In this document: piece after piece, positions 7,888-15,167 of the stretch
Position numbering within the stretch: the stretch's first letter is position 1
How the letters are laid out: each line of letters starts with the position of its first letter
DNA from: Lysobacteraceae bacterium
GTDB lineage: Bacteria > Pseudomonadota > Gammaproteobacteria > DSM-19610
Reading direction: 5' to 3'
Length of the DNA: 25,522 bases
Assembly: GCA_020201295.1 (NCBI GenBank)
Contig: JAIVHA010000004.1
Span: 1-25,522, forward strand
The notes under the pieces: model-generated
What the model was told of the DNA's origin: nothing
What the model saw: only the letters and a program-made list of their open reading frames with translations
The model's database searches: none
Made by a program: the position numbers and the translations under genes

Positions 7888-8586
7888 CTAGGGAATCTCC
7901 CGCCAGACCCCGTCCTCCAGGGCCTGCAGGGGCCGGAACCGGCCCTTGTAGCGCATCTTGTCACAGGCCTCGATCCAGTACCCCAGGTACAGCGAGGGCA
8001 GCCTCCGGAGTCGGGCCTCCTCGACCTGCCAGAGGATGGTATAGGTCCCCAGGCTGCGTTGCCTGGCCTCTGGCTCATAGAAGGTGTAGACGGCGGACAG
8101 GCCGCTGGGCAGTACATCGGTCACCGCCACCGCCAGCAGCGTCCCCTCGAGGCGGAATTCCACGAACCGGGTTTCGCACCAGGGGTTGCGCAGGAACTGC
8201 AGATAGCCCTCTGGAGTGGGGTTGTCCATGCCACCGCCTGGGTGGCGGGCGGCGAGATAACGGCAGTAAAGCTCATAATGCTCGTTGCGGAACTCACTGG
8301 ACTGCAGGCTGGCGCGCAGGTCGGCATTACGCTGCCAGATGCGTCGCTCCCGGCGCCGGCGGACCATGCGCGCCACCGGGATGCGCACCGGCACACAGGC
8401 CTGACAATGCGGACACATGGGCCGGTACACCTCCGAACCGCTGCGGCGAAAGCCGTGTTCGGCCAGTTGTCCGTAGAGATCGGTGCTCATGCCCGCACGT
8501 GGATCCGCGAACAGGGTCACGGCCTGCTGGCCCGGCAGGTAGTTGCAGGGGTGGGGCGGGGTGGCCAGGAAGGGGTGCTCTCTCAT
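7888..8586 (-). CDS. bpt: Aspartate/glutamate leucyltransferase (Bpt, formerly arginyltransferase family)
   Basis: 232 residues. Bpt transfers leucine from Leu-tRNA to proteins with N-terminal Asp or Glu, making them ClpS/ClpAP substrates. Diagnostic are the N-terminal HPCNYLPGQQAVTLFADP, the cysteine cluster MCPHCQACVPVRIPV, and the late GNAT-like segment SLYLGYWIEACDKMRYKGRF. The CxxC pairs match the family; the short C-terminus after the WREIP end is normal. Its ATG overlaps the stop of aat by ATGA, so the two are translationally coupled and act in the same pathway. Confidence 0.95.
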   Translation of the reverse strand: MREHPFLATPPHPCNYLPGQQAVTLFADPRAGMSTDLYGQLAEHGFRRSGSEVYRPMCPHCQACVPVRIPVARMVRRRRERRIWQRNADLRASLQSSEFRNEHYELYCRYLAARHPGGGMDNPTPEGYLQFLRNPWCETRFVEFRLEGTLLAVAVTDVLPSGLSAVYTFYEPEARQRSLGTYTILWQVEEARLRRLPSLYLGYWIEACDKMRYKGRFRPLQALEDGVWREIP

Positions 8587-9320
8587 TGACGCAGGGCCAT
8601 GGCGATGGCGGGGTCCAGCGTCCAGGGTGCGGGCATATCCGGCCGCACGCAGGCCCCCGCCAGGTGGGCGATGAAAGTCTCCCGCGCCAGGGGCCGGGCG
8701 CCGAAGCGGGCCAGGTGGCCGGTTTGCATCTGGCAGTCGATCAGCTCGAAGCCCCAGTCCAGCAGTTGCCGCACGAGATGCACGAAGGCCACCTTGGAAG
8801 CGTCCGTGGCCAGGCTGAACATGGATTCACCGAAGAAGACGCGGCCGATGGCGATGCCGTACAAGCCGCCTGCCAGGCGCTCATTTTCCCAGACCTCCAC
8901 GGAGTGGGCGTAGCCGCGGTGGTGCAGTTCCCGGTAGGCTGCCTGCATTTCCGCCGTGATCCAGGTGCCGTCGGCCCCTGGTCGTGACCCGGCGCAGGCG
9001 GTGATGACCTGGTCGAAGGCCTGGTCGAGACTGATACGCCAGGGTGCCCTGCGCAGGGTCTTGCGCAGGCTGCGACTCACATGCAGCTCTGAGGGCAGCA
9101 GGATCGCGCGCGGGTCCGGCGACCACCAGAGGATGGGTTGGCCGGTGTTGTACCAGGGGAAGATGCCCTGCCGATAGGCACGCAACAGTCGCGTCGGGGT
9201 GAGATCGCCGCCGACGGCCAGCAGGCCGTCCGGTTCCTGCAGGGCGTACTCCACCGGCGGAAAAGGTCCATCGGGATCCTGTGGATCCAGCCAGAAGGGA
9301 CCTTGCAGTCTTTCCTTCAT
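8583..9320 (-). CDS. aat: Leucyl/phenylalanyl-tRNA-protein transferase
   Basis: 245 residues. Aat adds Leu or Phe to N-terminal Arg or Lys, forming primary N-degrons read by ClpS. Family motifs are clear: FPPVEYALQEPDGLLAVGGDL near the N-terminus, QGIFPWYNTGQPILWWSPDPR, VEVWENERLAGGLYGIAIGR, FFGESMFS and CQMQTGHLARFGARPLAR. It sits second in a FemAB-like/aat/bpt operon with 4-base ATGA overlaps on both sides, so expression is tightly coupled. The start at 9320 gives MKERLQGPFWLDP and a normal length. Confidence 0.96.
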   Translation of the reverse strand: MKERLQGPFWLDPQDPDGPFPPVEYALQEPDGLLAVGGDLTPTRLLRAYRQGIFPWYNTGQPILWWSPDPRAILLPSELHVSRSLRKTLRRAPWRISLDQAFDQVITACAGSRPGADGTWITAEMQAAYRELHHRGYAHSVEVWENERLAGGLYGIAIGRVFFGESMFSLATDASKVAFVHLVRQLLDWGFELIDCQMQTGHLARFGARPLARETFIAHLAGACVRPDMPAPWTLDPAIAMALRQ

Positions 9321-10462
9321 GCCACCTCCACCTGGCGGTAAGGGGATTGTTCCGCGAGGCTCTCCATATAGTCCCGCATGCCGTATTGTTCCCGGCGCAG
9401 GAAATCCCCGATGGCCGTGCGAAAGCCTTCATCGCGTATCCAGTGGGTGGACCAGGTGGCGGTAGGCAGGAAGCCGCGGCTGATCTTGTGCTCCCCCTGG
9501 GCGCCGGGCTCGAAGCACCGCAAGCCATGCGCGATGCAGTACTCGATGCCCTGATAATAGCAGGCCTCGAAATGCAGGCTGTGGAAATCCTCCCGGCATC
9601 CCCAATGGCGGCCATAGAGGGTATCGTCACCGCGGAAATTGATGGCCCCGGCCACCGGCTCACCCTGGTGCCAGGCGAACACCAGTACCAGTTGATCGCC
9701 CATGGTGTGGCTGAGTTCCTCGAAGAAGCCCTGGCTCAGAGTGGGGATGCCGGATTTTTTCTCGAAGGTGGAACGGTAGAAGCCGTGCATGATGGACCAG
9801 AGTTCATGGTCCATCTCATGACCGTGCAGGACCCGCAGCTCGATGCCGGCGTCGCGCACATGACGGCGTTCGCGACGCAACTGCTTGCGCTTGCGGGAGG
9901 TGAGCCGGGACAGGAAGTCCTCGAAATCCCGGTAGCCCTGGTTGTGCCAGTGGAACTGGCAGCCGAGGCGCGGCATGAATCCCTGTTCTTGCAACAACCG
10001 GTTGTCGACCGCGTCGGTGAACAGCCAGTGCAGGGAGGACAGGCCCTCCTGTTCCATGAGCGCCTTGCCCAGTTCAACCAGGGCGACGGCCACCGGGGCG
10101 CGCTCGACCCCAGGTCGCACCAGTACGCGAGGTCCGGTGGCGGGTGTGTAGGGAATGGAGGAAACGGCCTTTGGGTAGTAGGGGATCCCGTGACGATGAA
10201 AGGCGTCGGCCCAGGCCCAGTCGAAGACGAACTCGCCGTAGGAGTTGTCCTTGAGGTACAGGGGAACGGCACCGATCAGTTGCCCCTGTTCATCCCGGGC
10301 CAGAAGGTGGCGCGGCCGCCAGCCGTATTGCTCGCCCACGCAGCCATGGCGTTCCAGGGCGGCCAGGAACTCATGACGCAGAAAGGGATGGCCGGTGCCG
10401 GCGACCCGGTTCCATGCGTCGGCACCGACTTGGTCGATGGCGTTGGTGATCTGCAGCTCCAT
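9317..10462 (-). CDS. FemAB-like GNAT-fold protein (PF04339 / DUF482 type)
   Basis: About 381 residues from MELQITNAIDQ. The family is annotated as peptidoglycan-biosynthesis or N-acetyltransferase-like; the true substrate is not known. Recognisable are HPFLRHEFLAALERHGCVG, YGEFVFDWAWADAFHRHGI, FRGDDTLYGRHWGCREDFH and HKISRGFLPTATWSTHW, the last two being strongly conserved in the family. The frame is open to 10507, but MELQ is the usual N-terminus. It overlaps aat by ATGA, and its place in an aat/bpt operon hints at a role near tRNA-dependent aminoacyl transfer, because FemAB enzymes also use aminoacyl-tRNA (inference). Confidence 0.85.
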   Translation of the reverse strand: MELQITNAIDQVGADAWNRVAGTGHPFLRHEFLAALERHGCVGEQYGWRPRHLLARDEQGQLIGAVPLYLKDNSYGEFVFDWAWADAFHRHGIPYYPKAVSSIPYTPATGPRVLVRPGVERAPVAVALVELGKALMEQEGLSSLHWLFTDAVDNRLLQEQGFMPRLGCQFHWHNQGYRDFEDFLSRLTSRKRKQLRRERRHVRDAGIELRVLHGHEMDHELWSIMHGFYRSTFEKKSGIPTLSQGFFEELSHTMGDQLVLVFAWHQGEPVAGAINFRGDDTLYGRHWGCREDFHSLHFEACYYQGIEYCIAHGLRCFEPGAQGEHKISRGFLPTATWSTHWIRDEGFRTAIGDFLRREQYGMRDYMESLAEQSPYRQVEVA

Positions 10463-10523
10463 GGCCGCATTGTACCCAATGCCCCGGGAGCCGGGTGATT
10501 GGCCCAAGCATCCGCATGGAATT

Positions 10524-10585
10524 GGCCGCTCCTACGGGAAGGTGTGCGGGATGACCTGAGCCTGTAGGAGCGGCCTTGGCCGCGA
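10524..10585. repeat. REP/BIME-like inverted repeat
   Basis: GGCCGCTCCTAC (10524-10535) pairs perfectly with GTAGGAGCGGCC (10564-10575), 28 bases apart, and the right copy continues with TTGGCCGCGA. The unit closely resembles the common Pseudomonas REP with GTAGGAGCGGCC. It lies in the 137-base gap between trxB and the FemAB-like gene and could form a stable RNA hairpin there. There is no T-tract, so it is not a simple terminator. Confidence 0.75.
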
Positions 10586-10599
10586 ACAGTCCGGTCCGG

Positions 10600-11562
10600 C
10601 TAGCGTTTCTGTTCCTGCTGGTCCAGGTAGCGTTCCGCGTCCAGGGCCGCCATGCAGCCGGAACCGGCGGAGGTGACCGCCTGGCGGTAGACATGGTCGG
10701 CGACGTCGCCGGCGGCGAACACGCCTTCCACGCTGGTGGCGGTGGCGTTGCCGTCCAGGCCGCTCTTCACCTTGATGTAGCCCTGCTGCATGTCCAGCTG
10801 GCCGGCGAACAGGTCGGTATTGGGCTTGTGGCCGATGGCAATGAATACGCCCATCACCTCGATGTCCTTGGTGGCATCACCCTGTGCGCTCTTGAGGCGC
10901 AGGCCGGTCACGCCCGAATCGTCACCCAGGACCTCGTCCAGCACGTGGTTCCATTCGATGCTGACCTTGCCTTCCTTCTCTTTCTCGAACAGCCGGTCCT
11001 GGAGGATTTTTTCCGAGCGCAGGGCATCGCGGCGGTGCACCAGGGTGACATGGGAGGCGATGTTGGCCAGGTACAGGGCCTCCTCCACGGCGGTGTTGCC
11101 ACCACCGATGACGGCCACCTTCTGATTGCGGTAGAAGAAACCGTCGCAGGTGGCACAGGCGGACACGCCCTTGCCCTTGAACGCCTCCTCGGAGGGCAGG
11201 CCCAGATATTGGGCCGAGGCGCCGGTGGCGATGATCAATGCATCGCAGCTGAATTCGCCGGAGTCCCCCTTGAGCCGGAAGGGACGTTGCCCCAGGTCCA
11301 CCTGGTTGATATGGTCGAAGATGATCTCGGTGTTGAAGCGGGCGGCGTGGTCGCGCATGTCCTCCATCAGCGCCGGGCCCTGCAGGCCCTCGACGCCGGC
11401 CGGCCAGTTTTCCACGTCCGTGGTGGTCATGAGCTGGCCGCCCTGTTCCAGGCCGGTGACCAGCACCGGGTCCAGGTTGGCCCGGGCCGCATAGATGGCG
11501 GCGGTATACCCGGCGGGGCCGGAACCCAGGATCAGTAGACGGCAGTGCTTGGTTTCGCTCAT
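10600..11562 (-). CDS. trxB: Thioredoxin reductase
   Basis: 320 residues, normal length. It reduces thioredoxin with NADPH in the cytoplasm. Domains in order: FAD-binding GSGPAGYTAA at residues 13-22; the redox pair C136-A-T-C139 in ACATCDGFF; NADPH-binding GGGNTAVEEALYLA from about 153; and the C-terminal FAD segment SVEGVFAAGDVADHVYRQA. The start at 11562 gives MSETKHCRLLILGSGPAG, with GGAG about 11 bases upstream. It is followed by the REP-like repeat, then by the FemAB-like gene in the same direction, and is divergent from ftsK as in E. coli, where lrp lies between; there is no lrp here. Confidence 0.97.
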   Translation of the reverse strand: MSETKHCRLLILGSGPAGYTAAIYAARANLDPVLVTGLEQGGQLMTTTDVENWPAGVEGLQGPALMEDMRDHAARFNTEIIFDHINQVDLGQRPFRLKGDSGEFSCDALIIATGASAQYLGLPSEEAFKGKGVSACATCDGFFYRNQKVAVIGGGNTAVEEALYLANIASHVTLVHRRDALRSEKILQDRLFEKEKEGKVSIEWNHVLDEVLGDDSGVTGLRLKSAQGDATKDIEVMGVFIAIGHKPNTDLFAGQLDMQQGYIKVKSGLDGNATATSVEGVFAAGDVADHVYRQAVTSAGSGCMAALDAERYLDQQEQKR

Positions 11563-11784
11563 GTATAATGACTCCAGTGTTGGGTTCGGACAGCGCCGGA
11601 AGTGGCGCGTGCCACCGGGGAATACGGGATTTCCCAGGGAAGGAAGCGCCGGATCGTGGAAAACGCGGGCTTGGCCGAGTGGCGGGCGCCGGACTCCAGT
11701 ATCAGCCGCCGCTTATGGTACGGAATCGAGGCGGGGGGGTAAAGCATCCGGCTCCTGCCCGTCGTGGCGCTTGCATTTCGCTGC

Positions 11785-11812
11785 TTGTATCAGGGAAAAA
11801 TTCAAGTAGTAT
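11785..11812 (+). promoter_or_regulatory. Possible ftsK promoter in the trxB-ftsK gap
   Basis: TTGTAT (11785-11790) and TAGTAT (11807-11812) with a 16-base spacer, about 39 bases before the ftsK start. The rest of the 288-base gap (11563-11850) shows no gene. Confidence 0.3.
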
Positions 11813-11850
11813 TCAGTTTTTAGCTAACAAACCTCAGCGACCTTATTACC

Positions 11851-14160
11851 TTGGCCCAAGCCCGACGCACCAAAGCGGACCTGCCCGCCCTCACGCACCA
11901 TGTCAGCCGCGGCCTGCGCGAAGGCGCCCTGTTGATCCTGCTCGCCCTGGCGGTCTACCTGCTGGTGTCCCTGGTCAGCTATTCCCCCGCCGATCCCGGT
12001 TGGTCCCATCGTGGCGGGCCAGCGGAGATCGCCAATGCCGGTGGCGTGGTGGGGGCCTGGTTCGCCGATGTGTTCCTCTACCTGTTTGGCTACCTGGCCT
12101 ACCTGTTCCCGGTCATGGTGGGCTACAGCGGCTGGCTGGTGTTCCGCTGGAGCACCCCGGAAGGCGGCATCGACCTGCAGGTGCTGGCCGTTCGCTGGGT
12201 GGGTTTCCTGCTCACCGTGAGCGGCGGTTGCGGACTTACCTCCTTGCATTTCAGCGTGGACCCGGACGTGTTGCCCCTGGATGCCGGCGGTATCCTTGGG
12301 GATGTGGTGGGCAATGGTTTGGTCAGCCTGTTCAGTTTCACCGGCGCCACCCTGTTTCTCCTGGCCCTGTTCCTGGTGGGCGTCACCCTGTTCACGGGCC
12401 TGTCCTGGCTGGCGGTCATGGATCGCGTCGGTCGCCTGACCCTGGCCCTGGCGACCTGGCTGCAGGAGGCCACGGGGCGCTTGCGCATCCACCTGGAAGG
12501 CCAGCGTGCGCGCCGTGCCCGCGAGGAGACGGCGAAGGAAGTGCAGGAGAAGGCCATCAAGCGCAAACCGGTAAAAATCGAACCGGTCATCAAGCAGGTG
12601 GAACCCAGTGCCCGTCCTGATCGCGAACGCCAGGTGATGCTGTTCGATCCGCCGGCCAATTCCGAGCTGCCACCCCTGTCGCTGCTGGAGCCACCGCGTA
12701 TCTCCGACAAGGGCTATTCCGAGGCGGCCCTGGAGGCCATGTCGCGACTGGTGGAAATGAAACTGGCGGATTTCGGTATCGAGGTGGAAGTGGTGGCGGT
12801 GCAGCCGGGGCCGGTGATCACCCGCTTCGAGCTGCAGCCGGGCATCGGCGTCAAGGTCAGTCAGATCAGCAACCTGGCCAAGGACCTGGCGCGCGCCCTG
12901 TCGGCCATCAGCGTGCGCGTGGTGGAGATCATCCCGGGCAAGTCGGTGGTCGGCCTGGAGATCCCCAACGAGCATCGCGAGATCGTGTCGCTCGGCGAAA
13001 TCCTCAACTCCCAGGACTACGACAAGGCCGGCTCGCCGCTCACCCTGGGGCTGGGCAAGGACATCGGCGGCCTGCCGGTGGTGGTCGACCTGGGCAAGAT
13101 GCCGCACCTGCTGGTGGCGGGCACTACCGGTTCCGGCAAGTCCGTGGCCGTGAACGCCATGATCCTCAGCCTGCTCTACAAGGCCCTGCCCACCGACATC
13201 CGCATGATCATGATCGATCCCAAGATGCTGGAGTTGTCGATCTACGAGGGCATTCCCCACCTGTTGACGCCGGTGGTGACCGACATGAAGGATGCCGCCA
13301 ATGCCCTGCGCTGGTGCGTGGCGGAGATGGAACGGCGCTACAAGCTGATGGCGGCCCTGGGGGTGCGCAACATCGCCAGCGCCAACAAGAAGATCCGCGA
13401 GGCGCAGGCGGCCGGTGAGCCCCTGGCCGACCCACTCTACAAGCCGGAGACCGCGCTGGATCCCACGGCGCCACCCCCCACCCTGGAACCCCTGCCCTAT
13501 ATCGTGGTCGTAGTGGACGAGCTCGCCGACCTGATGATGGTGGTGGGCAAGAAGGTGGAAGAGCTGATCGCCCGCCTGGCCCAGAAGGCGCGTGCGGCGG
13601 GCGTGCACCTGATCCTGGCCACCCAGCGGCCCTCGGTGGACGTGATCACCGGCCTGATCAAGGCCAATATCCCCACCCGCATTGCCTTCCAGGTGTCGTC
13701 CAAGGTGGATTCACGCACCATCCTCGACCAGGGCGGCGCCGAACAGTTGCTGGGGCACGGTGACATGTTGTACTTGCCGCCGGGTTCCGGCCTGCCGGTG
13801 CGTGTGCATGGCGCCTTCGTCGCCGATCAGGAAGTGCACCAGGTGGTGGATCATCTCAAGAAGACCTCCAGCCCCGATTACGTGGAGGAGATTCTGCAAG
13901 GCGCGGCGGAGGGCAGTGGGGATTTCGTCGGCATGGACGAGGGCAGCGACGCGGAGGCCGACCCCCTCTACGACCAGGCGGTGCGCGTCGTCACCGAGAC
14001 CCGGCGCGCCTCCGTGTCCGGGGTGCAGAGACGACTGAAGATCGGCTACAACCGCGCCGCGCGCATGGTGGAACAGATGGAAGCCAGCGGCATTGTCGGG
14101 CCGCTGCAGTCCAGCGGCAACCGCGAGGTGCTGGCACCCCCGCCGCCTGACGCAGATTGA
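11851..14160 (+). CDS. ftsK: DNA translocase FtsK
   Basis: 769 residues, the short-linker form. FtsK sits at the division septum and pumps chromosome dimers to the dif site. Four membrane segments lie at about residues 25-45, 65-95, 108-130 and 150-185. A short charged linker (EETAKEVQEKAIKRKP) leads to the alpha/beta motor with Walker A GTTGSGKS near residue 423 and Walker B YIVVVVDELADL near 550. The gamma winged helix at about 695-760 (RRASVSGVQRRLKIGYNRAARM) should read KOPS. No ATG exists between the upstream in-frame stop at 11821 and the homologous N-terminus, so TTG at 11851 is the likely start, with no clear Shine-Dalgarno sequence. A low initiation rate would fit. Confidence 0.95.
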   Translation: MAQARRTKADLPALTHHVSRGLREGALLILLALAVYLLVSLVSYSPADPGWSHRGGPAEIANAGGVVGAWFADVFLYLFGYLAYLFPVMVGYSGWLVFRWSTPEGGIDLQVLAVRWVGFLLTVSGGCGLTSLHFSVDPDVLPLDAGGILGDVVGNGLVSLFSFTGATLFLLALFLVGVTLFTGLSWLAVMDRVGRLTLALATWLQEATGRLRIHLEGQRARRAREETAKEVQEKAIKRKPVKIEPVIKQVEPSARPDRERQVMLFDPPANSELPPLSLLEPPRISDKGYSEAALEAMSRLVEMKLADFGIEVEVVAVQPGPVITRFELQPGIGVKVSQISNLAKDLARALSAISVRVVEIIPGKSVVGLEIPNEHREIVSLGEILNSQDYDKAGSPLTLGLGKDIGGLPVVVDLGKMPHLLVAGTTGSGKSVAVNAMILSLLYKALPTDIRMIMIDPKMLELSIYEGIPHLLTPVVTDMKDAANALRWCVAEMERRYKLMAALGVRNIASANKKIREAQAAGEPLADPLYKPETALDPTAPPPTLEPLPYIVVVVDELADLMMVVGKKVEELIARLAQKARAAGVHLILATQRPSVDVITGLIKANIPTRIAFQVSSKVDSRTILDQGGAEQLLGHGDMLYLPPGSGLPVRVHGAFVADQEVHQVVDHLKKTSSPDYVEEILQGAAEGSGDFVGMDEGSDAEADPLYDQAVRVVTETRRASVSGVQRRLKIGYNRAARMVEQMEASGIVGPLQSSGNREVLAPPPPDAD

Positions 14161-14172
14161 ACGTTTTGATAT

Positions 14173-14323
14173 GAACCGCCAAGGACGCCAAGGACGCCAA
14201 GATAAAGATCACTTAACCGCCAAGACGCCAAGGAAACAAATTAAAAAAATGGTTTTCTTGGCGCTCTTGGCGCCTTGGCGGTTCATTGCGGTTTCCTTGG
14301 CGTCCTTGGCGTCTTGGCGGTTC
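14173..14323. repeat. Nested palindrome built from 9-bp CGCCAAGGA units
   Basis: The left half carries GAACCGCCAAGGACGCCAAG (extending to 14201), then a second copy beginning AACCGCCAAGACGCCAAGG (14214-14237). The right half carries the same units inverted: inner arm 14251-14284 and outer arm 14288-14323 ending CTTGGCGGTTC. The units CGCCAAGGA repeat in tandem within each arm. The centre is the AT-rich AAATTAAAAAAATG. The element fills the gap between ftsK and lolA, and the transcript could form one long hairpin or two nested ones. Confidence 0.85.
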
Positions 14324-14351
14324 AACAATTCTTTTCTTCAGGTATTCATCT

Positions 14352-14978
14352 ATGCCCATGCGTACACTCCTGCTCCTGTTCCTGCTGCCGACCTCCCTGG
14401 CCCTGGCGGCGCCTTCATCGGACACCGAACGGGTGGAGCGCTACTTTGCCGACCTGCAGACCCTGCAGGCGGATTTCCGCCAGCAGGTGCAGGACCCGCA
14501 GCAAGGCCTGTTGCAGGAGGCCAGCGGCCAGGTGTGGATCGCGCGTCCCGGGCGTTTTCGTTGGAACTACACCGAACCGTATGAACAGGAGCTGGTGTCC
14601 GACGGGCGCAACGTCTGGACCTATGACCAGGACCTGGAGCAGGTGACGGTGAAGCCTGCCGCCGAGGTGCTGACCGATACCCCGGCCATGCTGCTCAGCG
14701 GTGGCGAACCCATCACGGCCGTGTTCTCCATCGAAGCGGTGGCGGGAGAAGGGCAGATGGACTGGTATCGCCTGCGGCCCCTGGTCGCGGATGGCTCAGT
14801 GGAAGAGATTCACCTGGGCTTCGATGCGGATGACTTGCGGTCCATGCAGGTCACGGACCAGTTCGGCAACCGTACCCTGCTGCAGTTCCAGCAGGTGCGG
14901 CGCAACCAGGGCATCGATCCCGCGCGTTTCGAGTTCGTTCCGCCGCCGGGCGCCGACCTGATCGGTGTGGCGCAATGA
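14352..14978 (+). CDS. lolA: Outer-membrane lipoprotein carrier protein LolA
   Basis: 208 residues. LolA carries lipoproteins across the periplasm from LolCDE to LolB. The start at 14352 (MPMRTLLLLFLLPTSLALAA) gives a signal peptide cleaved after about residue 20. The longer open frame upstream is only a translation of the repeat and is rejected. Family features include LQTLQADFRQQVQD, the strand GRFRWNYTEPYEQELVSDG, NVWTYDQDLEQVTV, and the C-terminal MQVTDQFGNRTLLQF and PPPGADLIGV. The neighbours ftsK and rarA match the E. coli order ftsK-lolA-rarA-serS. Confidence 0.95.
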   Translation: MPMRTLLLLFLLPTSLALAAPSSDTERVERYFADLQTLQADFRQQVQDPQQGLLQEASGQVWIARPGRFRWNYTEPYEQELVSDGRNVWTYDQDLEQVTVKPAAEVLTDTPAMLLSGGEPITAVFSIEAVAGEGQMDWYRLRPLVADGSVEEIHLGFDADDLRSMQVTDQFGNRTLLQFQQVRRNQGIDPARFEFVPPPGADLIGVAQ

Positions 14979-14991
14979 AGTGTTGAATCTG

Positions 14992-15140
14992 ATGGCCACG
15001 GAAGCACACGGAAACACACGGAAATATCTACACAAGGTCAATCGGGCCATGCCTGTAGCGTATGAATCTGATCATCGCGTCATGCAGGCTGCCGTATGCC
15101 ATTTTTTCTTCCGTGTATTTCCGTGTGCTTCCGTGGCCAT
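14992..15140. repeat. Inverted-repeat element with 10-bp CACGGAA units, copy 1
   Basis: Left arm 14992-15025 (ATGGCCACGGAAGCACACGG and onward) pairs with right arm 15107-15140 at 31 of 34 positions by eye. Each arm consists of three tandem 10-bp units CACGGAAnnn. The spacer is about 81 bases with no clear gene. It lies 14 bases after the lolA stop and ends 27 bases before the rarA start. A second copy is at 21794-21927. Confidence 0.85.
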
Positions 15141-15167
15141 TACCCAACTCAGGCCGGCACGACGGGG

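Noticed and set aside
11665..11740. tRNA-like text with GGCCGAGTGGCGGGCGC in the trxB-ftsK gap
   Set aside because: Only the D-loop resembles a class II tRNA; no T-loop (GGTTCGAATCC type), acceptor stem or CCA could be fitted.
14173..14323. Possible CRISPR array (repeated CGCCAAGGA units)
   Set aside because: Units are 9 bp, contiguous and mirrored; there are no unique spacers of uniform length and no cas genes.
14286..14351. N-terminal extension of LolA
   Set aside because: It is the translated repeat element; the signal peptide begins at 14352.
15096..15167. N-terminal extension of RarA
   Set aside because: It is translated from the right arm of the CACGGAA element; the family N-terminus starts at 15168.
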